From IMG/VR virus record IMGVR_UViG_3300043425_000318, positions 1 through 58,621 of that record: a stretch of DNA of 58,621 bases; one strand, written 5' to 3'. The notes under the pieces were generated by a model that worked only from the letters and a program-made list of their open reading frames with translations, had not been told where the DNA came from and made no database searches. Positions 6,790-11,251 of this stretch are shown one piece after another. Positions within the stretch are counted from its first letter, which is position 1. The number at the start of each line of letters is the position of its first letter. Source of the stretch: a virus. The position numbers and the translations under genes are program-made.

Positions 6790-6817
6790 ATTGTAACTTA
6801 TTTAGTCACAAAGTCAA
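6790..6817 (-). promoter_or_regulatory. Sigma70-like promoter before tRNA-Asn
   Basis: Minus strand TTGACT (6817-6812), 16 nt, TACAAT (6795-6790), about 10 nt before the tRNA. Confidence 0.65.
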
Positions 6818-6826
6818 GTTCTTTTT

Positions 6827-6900
6827 TGGATCGGGGACAGGGACTCGAACCCCGACAATCAGATTCAAAGTCTGACGTTCTACCATTAAACTATCCCCGA
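6827..6900 (-). tRNA. tRNA-Gln(TTG)
   Basis: Acceptor TCGGGGA/TCCCCGA, anticodon arm TCAGA-CTTTGAA-TCTGA (TTG), encoded CCA. Its anticodon arm is copied exactly (15 nt) in the structured RNA at 11654-11910. Confidence 0.95.
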
Positions 6901-6906
6901 ATAAAC

Positions 6907-6998
6907 TGGTGCGTGGAGATGGATTCGAACCACCAATGTTACCACAAAGGGAACGGATTTACAGTCCGTCGCAACACCACCGTCGTTGCCGTCCACGC
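6907..6998 (-). tRNA. tRNA-Tyr(GTA)
   Basis: Class II tRNA with a long variable arm. Acceptor GCGTGGA/TCCACGC, anticodon arm ACGGA-CTGTAAA-TCCGT (GTA), encoded CCA. Confidence 0.95.
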
Positions 6999-7120
6999 AT
7001 ATTCCATACACCTTATCGGTTTAGCCCTTTAGCTAAAGCAGTCAACAATCCGATATTCACGAGCTTTCCCTGCTGTTATTCTCGTTAGGTCTCTCCCGTG
7101 TATCTAGAAAACGGGATAAC
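6999..7120 (-). ncRNA. Structured spacer A: three hairpins with possible kissing loop
   Basis: 122 nt between tRNA-Tyr and tRNA-Ile with no tRNA or gene. Stems seen: TATCGG (7014-7019)/CCGATA (7050-7055), containing TTTAGC (7020-7025)/GCTAAA (7032-7037); ACGAG (7059-7063)/CTCGT (7081-7085); CCCGT (7095-7099)/ACGGG (7111-7115). AGCAG (7037-7041) can pair with CTGCT (7070-7074) in the next loop. The strand is assumed from the flanking tRNAs. Confidence 0.45.
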
Positions 7121-7196
7121 TGGTTGTCCCTGCTGGCTCCGACCCAGCGACCTCAGTCTTATCAGGACTGCGCTCTACCAACTGAGCTAAGGGACA
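7121..7196 (-). tRNA. tRNA-Ile(GAT) with unusual T-loop
   Basis: Acceptor TGTCCCT/AGGGACA, anticodon arm CAGTC-CTGATAA-GACTG (GAT), encoded CCA. The T-loop reads GTCGGAG instead of TTCGAAN, so T54 is replaced; the T-stem GCTGG/CCAGC is intact. Confidence 0.92.
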
Positions 7197-7216
7197 TTAA
7201 TTCTTACTGTTCACAT

Positions 7217-7245
7217 ATATTACCCTAGATTGACATAAAAGTCAA
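7217..7245 (-). promoter_or_regulatory. Sigma70-like promoter before tRNA-Ile(GAT)
   Basis: Minus strand TTGACT (7245-7240), 17 nt, TAATAT (7222-7217), about 20 nt upstream of the tRNA. Confidence 0.65.
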
Positions 7246-7251
7246 CCAATT

Positions 7252-7325
7252 TGGTACTGGGACCAGGTATCGATCCTGGACTCTGAGGTCCACAACCTCA
7301 GGTGCTACCACTACACTACCCCAGC
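7252..7325 (-). tRNA. tRNA-His(GTG)
   Basis: Anticodon arm TGAGG-TTGTGGA-CCTCA gives GTG. Acceptor GCTGGGG/TCCCAGT with G-U pairs at both ends, encoded CCA. The T-loop is ATCGATA, lacking T54. Confidence 0.92.
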
Positions 7326-7329
7326 AAAT

Positions 7330-7407
7330 TGGAGTTGCGGATGGGATTCGAACCCACATGAAGAGGTTTTGCAGACCTTGCCGTAACCGTTCCGGACACA
7401 CCGCAAC
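7330..7407 (-). tRNA. tRNA-Cys(GCA)
   Basis: Acceptor GTTGCGG/CCGCAAC with discriminator T (U73, a Cys identity base), loop CTGCAAA (GCA), encoded CCA. Confidence 0.94.
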
Positions 7408-7413
7408 ATAAAC

Positions 7414-7490
7414 TGGAGTCCCTGGTAGGATTCAAACCCACAACCCTCGGTTTCGAAGACCGATGCTCTATTCAGTTGAGCTACAGAGAC
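7414..7490 (-). tRNA. tRNA-Arg(TCG)
   Basis: Acceptor GTCTCTG/CAGGGAC, anticodon arm TCGGT-CTTCGAA-ACCGA (TCG), T-loop TTTGAAT, encoded CCA. Discriminator T is unusual for Arg. Confidence 0.92.
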
Positions 7491-7491
7491 A

Positions 7492-7568
7492 TGGTGCCCT
7501 CGGTCAGATTCGAACTGACACTTGGTTGATTTTGAGTCAACTGCCTCTGCCGGTTGGGCTACGAGGGC
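7492..7568 (-). tRNA. tRNA-Leu(CAA), short variable region
   Basis: Acceptor GCCCTCG/CGAGGGC, anticodon arm GTTGA-CTCAAAA-TCAAC (CAA), T-loop TTCGAAT, encoded CCA. Only five variable-region bases are present; bacterial Leu tRNAs normally have a long variable arm. Confidence 0.88.
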
Positions 7569-7591
7569 AAGTAAGTTTCCTGGTGCGCTAT

Positions 7592-7804
7592 CTACCCATT
7601 AGGCATAGAAGAAGCGTGGAAACTCTTATTCTTTACAATAATCAACATGCGTTCACACAACAAACTCTCATATGTATAAACGCCGGGATCAAGATTGATC
7701 CAGTTGTCTCTCGGTTTCACAGGCATATCGCAGTATACCGATACAGTCTTATCTTTTCCTACAATACCCGCTCTCAATCTAAACAACGTTTTTTCGTTGT
7801 TCAT
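7592..7804 (-). CDS. Small hypothetical protein inside the tRNA array
   Basis: Seventy residues from the ATG at 7804, chosen because AAGGAA precedes it; upstream in-frame codons have no ribosome site. Sequence MNNEKTLFRLRAGIVGKDK with later CDMPVKPRDNW and ESLLCERMLIIVKNKS. No known motif, signal or membrane segment. It lies between tRNA-Leu(CAA) and tRNA-Leu(TAG), with a late-type element 100 nt upstream. Confidence 0.5.
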   Translation of the reverse strand: MNNEKTLFRLRAGIVGKDKTVSVYCDMPVKPRDNWINLDPGVYTYESLLCERMLIIVKNKSFHASSMPNG

Positions 7805-7903
7805 GATATATTTCCTTTTCGTAGGATGGTGCTTGTTCCTAGAATTCAACTAGATCCTTCCGTTCTTCAGACGGACGTGCGCAGCAGCTACACCAAACAA
7901 GCA

Positions 7904-7911
7904 TATTTATA
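7904..7911 (-). promoter_or_regulatory. Possible late promoter element (TATAAATA)
   Basis: Minus strand TATAAATATG just below the CCA end of tRNA-Leu(TAG), about 100 nt before the small gene at 7592-7804. Confidence 0.4.
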
Positions 7912-7912
7912 A

Positions 7913-7989
7913 TGGTGCCCCTGGTAAGATTCGAACTTACAACCTCCTGATTCTAAGTCAGGCATCTCTTCCAGTTGGACTACAGAGGC
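7913..7989 (-). tRNA. tRNA-Leu(TAG), short variable region
   Basis: Anticodon arm CCTGA-CTTAGAA-TCAGG (TAG), acceptor GCCTCTG/CAGGGGC, encoded CCA. Again only five variable bases, as in the Leu(CAA) gene. Confidence 0.88.
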
Positions 7990-8098
7990 ATAAACTTACG
8001 GGATCGTTTAGTAGCAGGTTTACCCCCTGGTCATTTATACTACTACTGCGTATCCCTGCCAGCAACCCCTCTGTGCGTCCACAGCGATTCACTGGAAT
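7990..8098 (-). ncRNA. Structured spacer B: nested hairpins
   Basis: About 109 nt between tRNA-Val and tRNA-Leu(TAG). Nested stems GGGAT (8000-8004)/ATCCC (8052-8056), AGTAG (8010-8014)/CTACT (8040-8044), CAGG (8015-8018)/CCTG (8026-8029), then a separate CTGTG-CGTC-CACAG hairpin (8071-8084). No ORF or T-arm. Function unknown. Confidence 0.4.
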
Positions 8099-8174
8099 TG
8101 GTAGACGATGACAGGTTCGAACTGCCGACCTTCGCTGTGTAAAAGCGTTGCTCTCCCAACTGAGCTAATCGTCC
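8099..8174 (-). tRNA. tRNA-Val(TAC)
   Basis: Acceptor GGACGAT/ATCGTCT, loop TTTACAC (TAC), T-loop TTCGAAC, encoded CCA. Confidence 0.93.
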
Positions 8175-8359
8175 ATAATTCTGTCTGTTTTTCTTCCCCA
8201 GGAAACAGAAAACCTAGTGTGCAAGGTTCCGCCCGCTACGCAGACGGTCTCTGGAAGGCACATAACAGTCGGGCTGTTGGAACGCCTGCCCTGGCGGTTG
8301 AAATCTCGACTCCAACTGTGTTTCAACAGACCTTTCCATTGAAACAATTCAACATCAAA
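8175..8359 (-). ncRNA. Structured spacer C: four hairpins
   Basis: 185 nt between tRNA-Pro and tRNA-Val. Perfect stems: CTGTTT (8185-8190)/AAACAG (8203-8208); TGTGC (8218-8222)/GCACA (8258-8262); AACAG-TCGGG-CTGTT (8264-8278); GTTGAAA (8297-8303)/TTTCAAC (8321-8327). A weak 60-codon frame (8165-8347) overlaps the tRNA and is not credited. Confidence 0.4.
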
Positions 8360-8436
8360 TGGTCGGGGTAGCAGGATTCGAACCTACGACATCTTGCTCC
8401 CAAAGCAAGCACTCTACCAGACTGAGCTACACCCCG
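8360..8436 (-). tRNA. tRNA-Pro(TGG)
   Basis: Acceptor CGGGGTG/TACCCCG, anticodon arm CTTGC-TTTGGGA-GCAAG (TGG), T-loop TTCGAAT, encoded CCA. Confidence 0.95.
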
Positions 8437-8443
8437 ATAAAAC

Positions 8444-8517
8444 TGGCACCGGCGGAAGGAGTCGAACCCTCGCCCTCTGTTTTGGAGACAGATGTGCTAC
8501 CGTAACACTTCACCGAT
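8444..8517 (-). tRNA. tRNA-Trp(CCA)
   Basis: Anticodon arm TCTGT-CTCCAAA-ACAGA (CCA), discriminator G, encoded CCA end, T-loop TTCGACT. Acceptor ATCGGTG/CGCCGGT uses two G-U pairs. Confidence 0.93.
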
Positions 8518-8523
8518 ATAAAC

Positions 8524-8618
8524 TGGAGGCCCGTTAGCGGTCAGATAGCACAATACAAGCAATGGACTGCTCGCATCTATCGACATGCACCCCGTAGATT
8601 TATATCCCGTGACGGGCC
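8524..8618 (-). ncRNA. Structured spacer D: tRNA-like acceptor with CCA but no tRNA core
   Basis: On the minus strand it starts GGCCCGT (8618-8612) and ends ACGGGCC-T-CCA (8534-8524): a perfect 7-bp helix, a discriminator and CCA, 95 nt in all. Inside are GCAT..ATGC, GATAG..CTATC and a CGAGCA-GTCCAT-TGCTTG hairpin, but no D-arm and no foldable T-arm. It may be a degenerate class II tRNA or a tRNA mimic. Confidence 0.45.
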
Positions 8619-8696
8619 AAGCACGGCACATAAGACACACATTGTCCTCGCACCTTTCGGCATAGCGGATCCAGTTTGAGGAATATGTATCTATAC
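8619..8696 (-). other. Gap with weak secondary structure
   Basis: Seventy-eight bases between element D and the odd tRNA(CAT). ACATA (8628-8632)/TATGT (8684-8688) encloses CCTC (8646-8649)/GAGG (8678-8681). No gene seen. Confidence 0.3.
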
Positions 8697-8772
8697 TGGA
8701 AGCGGGTGTGGGAACTGCCCCCACTTCTATCGGCGTATGAAACCGACAAGATACTAATACCTCCCACCCGCA
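8697..8772 (-). tRNA. tRNA(CAT) with non-canonical core (Met or Ile2)
   Basis: Seventy-six bases that fit tRNA numbering exactly: anticodon arm TCGGT-TTCATAC-GCCGA (CAT at 34-36), T-stem GTGGG/CCCAC, encoded CCA. But base 8 is G, the D-loop has no GG pair, the T-loop is GGCAGTT, and pair 1-72 is T-T. An unpaired 1-72 is a hallmark of initiator tRNA. It may be an initiator-like, Ile2-type or degenerate tRNA. Confidence 0.7.
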
Positions 8773-8781
8773 ATAAACTCT

Positions 8782-8809
8782 AGTATACTTTATTTAGTCA
8801 AGATGTCAA
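8782..8809 (-). promoter_or_regulatory. Sigma70-like promoter before tRNA(CAT)
   Basis: Minus strand TTGACA (8809-8804), 16 nt, TATACT (8787-8782), ending about 10 nt before the tRNA. Confidence 0.7.
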
Positions 8810-8817
8810 TAAAAAAG

Positions 8818-8901
8818 TGGCGGAGGATGAAGGAATCGAACCATCAACCTTTCGGTGGCGCAGTTTTCAAGACTGTGTGTGCACCATGCACGCCATCCTC
8901 C
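8818..8901 (-). tRNA. tRNA-Ser(TGA)
   Basis: Class II tRNA. Acceptor GGAGGAT/ATCCTCC, loop CTTGAAA (TGA), long variable arm, discriminator G, encoded CCA. Confidence 0.93.
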
Positions 8902-9068
8902 GTGTGTATATTTATCCAAGTTCTACACTTATCATCTAACTCACATTGTCTTGCTTCAGCGATCTTTCTTGGTATGAAAAATCTAGCATCAATAAAGTCC
9001 AATGCGAAATATATTATAAAAAATATCACACCAAAAGTAAAGGGATATTTTTCGTGTAGATATTTCAT
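8844..9068 (-). CDS. Possible small membrane protein overlapping tRNA-Ser
   Basis: Seventy-four codons from the ATG at 9068. Residues about 8-26 (PFTFGVIFFIIYFALDFI) form one membrane helix; the rest is polar with two Cys. The TAGGAGCTACCA end of tRNA-Glu supplies a ribosome site. The 3' third runs through tRNA-Ser on the same strand, which is unusual, so the true end or even coding status is uncertain. The AT-rich 165-base gap between the tRNAs otherwise shows nothing. Confidence 0.4.
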   Translation of the reverse strand: MKYLHEKYPFTFGVIFFIIYFALDFIDARFFIPRKIAEARQCELDDKCRTWINIHTEDGVHGAHTVLKTAPPKG

Positions 9069-9069
9069 T

Positions 9070-9144
9070 TGGTAGCTCCTAGGGGAATCGAACCCCTCTT
9101 CCAAGATTGAAAGTCTTGTGTCCTAACCGATAGACGAAGGAGCC
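9070..9144 (-). tRNA. tRNA-Glu(TTC)
   Basis: Acceptor GGCTCCT/AGGAGCT, anticodon arm CAAGA-CTTTCAA-TCTTG (TTC), T-loop TTCGATT, encoded CCA. Confidence 0.95.
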
Positions 9145-9160
9145 ATAAACTCATATTACC

Positions 9161-9188
9161 ATTATACCGTTTTCTGTCAAAAAGTCAA
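9161..9188 (-). promoter_or_regulatory. Sigma70 promoter (TTGACT-16-TATAAT) before tRNA-Glu
   Basis: Minus strand TTGACT (9188-9183), 16 nt, perfect TATAAT (9166-9161), about 17 nt before the tRNA. Confidence 0.75.
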
Positions 9189-9189
9189 G

Positions 9190-9280
9190 TGGCGGAGAGT
9201 GAGAGATTCGAACTCTCGGAACCGTGTTAGGGTTCAACTCGTTAGCAGTGAGCCGCCTTCGACCACTCGGCCAACTCTCC
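9190..9280 (-). tRNA. tRNA-Ser(GCT)
   Basis: Class II, acceptor GGAGAGT/ACTCTCC, loop CTGCTAA (GCT), long variable arm, discriminator G, encoded CCA. Confidence 0.94.
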
Positions 9281-9285
9281 ATAAT

Positions 9286-9377
9286 TGGTAGGCATGGTGG
9301 GACTCGAACCCACTGAAGAACACCCATCTGATGCTAAAGGCTTTATAAGAGCCTCCCCGCTACCCAGCGTCACGCCC
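9286..9377 (-). tRNA. tRNA with UAU anticodon and long variable arm (Ile?)
   Basis: Acceptor GGGCGTG/CATGCCT, anticodon arm AGGCT-CTTATAA-AGCCT (TAT), T-arm GTGGG-TTCGAGT-CCCAC, encoded CCA. Between anticodon arm and T-arm lie 24 bases with a CATC/GGTG hairpin, a class II variable arm not expected for Ile. The D-arm looks short (CGCT-GGGT-AGCG). Confidence 0.82.
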
Positions 9378-9391
9378 AAGATCATAAAACT

Positions 9392-9399
9392 TATAAATA
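9392..9399 (+). promoter_or_regulatory. Late promoter element (TATAAATA) for the inserted GIY-YIG-like gene
   Basis: Perfect plus-strand TATAAATA, 29 nt before the ATG at 9428 and opposite in direction to the tRNAs. Confidence 0.65.
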
Positions 9400-9427
9400 A
9401 TAGCAGCAGATACAAACGAGGCAAAAT

Positions 9428-9997
9428 ATGAAAGCGTACACTTACACTATAGTCCATATCACTACTGGTATTATTTATTACGGTGTCAGAAAATCTTCTA
9501 TAAATGATATTGGCGTTCAATACTTTTCTTCATCAAAAATAATCCAAAGACTTATTGAGTCTGAAGGTGTTGAAAACTTTTTATTTAAAATTAGAAGAAA
9601 ATTTAATACATACGAAGAAGCTCGTAACCACGAAACAAAGTTTCTTCAAAGAGTTAAAGCAGTTTCTAACCCTAAATTCTATAACCAGGCAATATCATCA
9701 CCAAGAGTATGTTTAAAAGACTCTGTATCAGAGGATAGAAGAAGAAAATCTATATCTGATTCGATGAAACTGTTATGGCAATGTAAAAAATATAGAGACA
9801 GACAAACATTTAACAAAATTTCCAAAGAAGAAAGAGTAGAAAGAGGAAGAAAAGGCGGTTTAGCTGCAGCTAAAACAAGAACCAAAAACCCAAATCCTAC
9901 TTATAGTCAAGTTCAAATAACTAAAAATGGTAAATTTAAAACAATAAAAAGAAATCAAGTTCCTGCGTATAAAAAATACGGTTGGGAACGAGTCTGA
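9428..9997 (+). CDS. GIY-YIG-type homing endonuclease in the tRNA array
   Basis: 189 residues on the opposite strand to the tRNAs. The N-terminus YTIVHITTGIIYYGVRKS is a GIY-YIG variant. EARNHETKFLQRV supplies the conserved Glu region. The C-terminal half is basic, with ERVERGRKGGLAAAKTR like NUMOD-type DNA-binding segments. It is AT-rich against its surroundings. It carries its own late element upstream and a terminator at 10115-10144, so it is a self-contained cassette like the seg genes of T4. Confidence 0.8.
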   Translation: MKAYTYTIVHITTGIIYYGVRKSSINDIGVQYFSSSKIIQRLIESEGVENFLFKIRRKFNTYEEARNHETKFLQRVKAVSNPKFYNQAISSPRVCLKDSVSEDRRRKSISDSMKLLWQCKKYRDRQTFNKISKEERVERGRKGGLAAAKTRTKNPNPTYSQVQITKNGKFKTIKRNQVPAYKKYGWERV

Positions 9998-10006
9998 TAT
10001 GGGACC

Positions 10007-10095
10007 ATAGAAAGATACACTCAGAATGCTGACCTACTAACAGTTTCCAACTCTCTTAGTAGCGGCATTGGAAATGTCTGAATGTATCTTTCTAT
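10007..10095. ncRNA. Structured RNA E: long helix closing an H-type pseudoknot
   Basis: A perfect 13-bp inverted repeat (10007-10019 with 10083-10095) is extended by TCAGA (10021-10025)/TCTGA (10077-10081). Inside, CTACTAA (10034-10040) pairs with TTAGTAG (10056-10062), and TTTCCAA (10044-10050) with TTGGAAA (10068-10074). The pairings interleave, so they form a pseudoknot. Either strand could carry it: the endonuclease transcript (+) or the tRNA transcript (-). Confidence 0.6.
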
Positions 10096-10114
10096 AGACC
10101 ATAAAATAAATGGG

Positions 10115-10144
10115 CAATGCCAGTTGCAACTAACATTGTTTTTT
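10115..10144 (+). terminator. Terminator for the inserted GIY-YIG gene
   Basis: CAATG (10115-10119) and CATTG (10134-10138) enclose the palindrome AGTTGCAACT and are followed by TTTTTT on the plus strand, ending the plus-strand cassette. Confidence 0.6.
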
Positions 10145-10147
10145 CAT

Positions 10148-10190
10148 CTATGTCGCAAGCCCGCTGGGGAGTCGAACCCCCATAGACGCC
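10148..10190 (-). ncRNA. T-arm-like fragment (tRNA remnant or mimic)
   Basis: Minus strand GGGG-TTCGACT-CCCC is a perfect tRNA T-arm and is followed by AGCGGGC-T, but only about 20 nt separate it from the next tRNA, so no D-arm or anticodon arm exists and CCA is absent. TCTATG (10148-10153)/CATAGA (10181-10186) form a stem around it. Confidence 0.4.
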
Positions 10191-10202
10191 CATATTCAAA
10201 AA

Positions 10203-10278
10203 TGGCGGGAATGACGAGTTTCGATCTCGCTACCTCAGCAGTGACAGTGCTGCGCTCTCCCAATTGAGCTACATCCCC
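10203..10278 (-). tRNA. tRNA-Asp(GTC)
   Basis: Acceptor GGGGATG/CATTCCC, anticodon arm CAGCA-CTGTCAC-TGCTG (GTC), discriminator G, encoded CCA. T-loop ATCGAAA lacks T54. Confidence 0.94.
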
Positions 10279-10287
10279 AATGTTAAT

Positions 10288-10423
10288 TTTCGGGCAGACG
10301 AGGACACACATTCGTCTCTTCTCCACATTTGTGCAGCGCCGTGGCTAGCCGTATATACTTGCACCACAAATGCGCTCCTGTCGCTACGTGCTGACAGGTA
10401 TGTGGCTACGTATGCACCCGAAA
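10288..10423 (-). ncRNA. Structured RNA G: closed four-way junction of three hairpins
   Basis: Terminal helix TTTCGGG (10288-10294)/CCCGAAA (10417-10423) encloses three perfect hairpins: AGACGA (10296-10301)/TCGTCT (10312-10317), CATTTGTG (10326-10333)/CACAAATG (10365-10372) and CCTGTC (10377-10382)/GACAGG (10393-10398). This is a cloverleaf-like layout of 136 nt with no tRNA sequence motifs. It sits between tRNA-Ala and tRNA-Asp. Confidence 0.55.
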
Positions 10424-10425
10424 CT

Positions 10426-10501
10426 TGGTGGAGGATACCGGGATCGAACCGATGGCCTTCTGAATGCAAATCAGACGCTCTCCCAACTGAGCTAATCCCC
10501 C
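10426..10501 (-). tRNA. tRNA-Ala(TGC)
   Basis: Acceptor GGGGGAT/ATCCTCC, anticodon arm TCTGA-TTTGCAT-TCAGA (TGC), T-loop TTCGATC, encoded CCA. Confidence 0.95.
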
Positions 10502-10509
10502 AAAAACTT

Positions 10510-10517
10510 TATTTATA
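10510..10517 (-). promoter_or_regulatory. Late-type element (TATAAATA) before tRNA-Ala
   Basis: Minus strand TATAAATAAAG ends 9 nt before the tRNA start and overlaps the stop of the 66-residue gene. Confidence 0.5.
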
Positions 10518-10713
10518 CTGCAAGACTCAAGAAATACTGATCAAGGTATTCATCAAATCCAAAAAGATCCCTAACCAAGTTGTTTAGAATCTTTTCTTGA
10601 ACTTCTTTATTATGACGATATCCATGAGGCCACCAAAGATGGCGAAGATACTCACGATAATGTTCAGAATACGAAAGATCAACCATTTCCATAAATGTAT
10701 ACTTGCGCTTCAT
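10513..10713 (-). CDS. Small hypothetical protein in the tRNA array
   Basis: Sixty-six residues from the ATG at 10713; a GTG at 10722 would add three. MKRKYTFMEMVDLSYSEHYREYLRHLWWPHGY, split between two amphipathic stretches, then NNLVRDLFGFDEYLDQYF. Rich in aromatic residues, no signal or membrane helix. The AGGTGAG ribosome site overlaps the end of the HNH gene. Unrecognised. Confidence 0.55.
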   Translation of the reverse strand: MKRKYTFMEMVDLSYSEHYREYLRHLWWPHGYRHNKEVQEKILNNLVRDLFGFDEYLDQYFLSLAV

Positions 10714-10722
10714 GACACTCAC

Positions 10723-11115
10723 CTATATTAGTTTAGAGTACTTATGTCTTTCTTTGTTTCCTTTGCCTTTATTCAAAGCTTTCCAAGTAGGCGTCAATGA
10801 ATGACAGTTTGGACAAAGAACTTTAAGGTTATCTTCTTTACAATTTTTACAATCACCATCTATATGATCGATTTCTAATGGCGTTTTACCTGTAATTGGA
10901 TTGATTTTATCCCAACCACATTCTGAACAACTATAATTAGATTTCTCTAACATATAGTTTCTTATATGCGATTTAATCCTCAATCCTGCTTTATAACCTT
11001 CATCGTTTCCATCAAACCATTCTTGTAATAGTTTTTTGGTTCTGAGTTCGCCTTGACATTTATTATTGCAATATTTTCCAACTTTTATTTCTTTACCACA
11101 ATTTAAGCAATGCAT
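10723..11115 (-). CDS. HNH homing endonuclease
   Basis: 130 residues. The N-terminal zinc-finger-like CLNCGKEIKVGKYCNNKCQG and central CSECGWDKINP are paired Cys sites. The HNH core is PLEIDHIDGDCKNCKEDNLKVLCPNCHSLTPTW, broken here as motif EIDHIDGD, NLKVLC and CPNCHSLT. This is a common free-standing phage HNH type. It is AT-rich, sits between tRNA-Ala and tRNA-Lys, and has a late element 31 nt upstream. Likely mobile. Confidence 0.9.
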   Translation of the reverse strand: MHCLNCGKEIKVGKYCNNKCQGELRTKKLLQEWFDGNDEGYKAGLRIKSHIRNYMLEKSNYSCSECGWDKINPITGKTPLEIDHIDGDCKNCKEDNLKVLCPNCHSLTPTWKALNKGKGNKERHKYSKLI

Positions 11116-11145
11116 CTAATACCTCATAAACTGACGCCTTTTGCT

Positions 11146-11153
11146 TATTTATA
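11146..11153 (-). promoter_or_regulatory. Late promoter element (TATAAATA) for the HNH gene
   Basis: Minus strand TATAAATAAG, 31 nt before the ATG at 11115, in an AT-rich stretch. Confidence 0.6.
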
Positions 11154-11166
11154 AATTTATAAATTT

Positions 11167-11242
11167 TGGTAGACCCACTCAGATTTGAACTGAGATCACA
11201 TGGATTAAAAGTCCAGTACTCTACCTATTGAGCTATGGGTCC
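11167..11242 (-). tRNA. tRNA-Lys(TTT)
   Basis: Acceptor GGACCCA/TGGGTCT, loop CTTTTAA (TTT), T-loop TTCAAAT, encoded CCA. Confidence 0.95.
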
Positions 11243-11251
11243 ATATAAAAC

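Noticed and set aside
8165-8347. 60-codon minus-strand ORF in spacer C
   Set aside because: It overlaps tRNA-Val, lacks a ribosome site and its sequence is explained by hairpins.
8497-8724. 75-codon minus-strand ORF over element D
   Set aside because: It runs into tRNA(CAT) and tRNA-Trp and has no plausible start site; the region looks like structured RNA.
10148-10206. Circularly permuted tRNA at the orphan T-arm
   Set aside because: A permuted tRNA would need a matching 5' acceptor strand after the 3' half; no GCCCGCT-like strand or D-arm follows.
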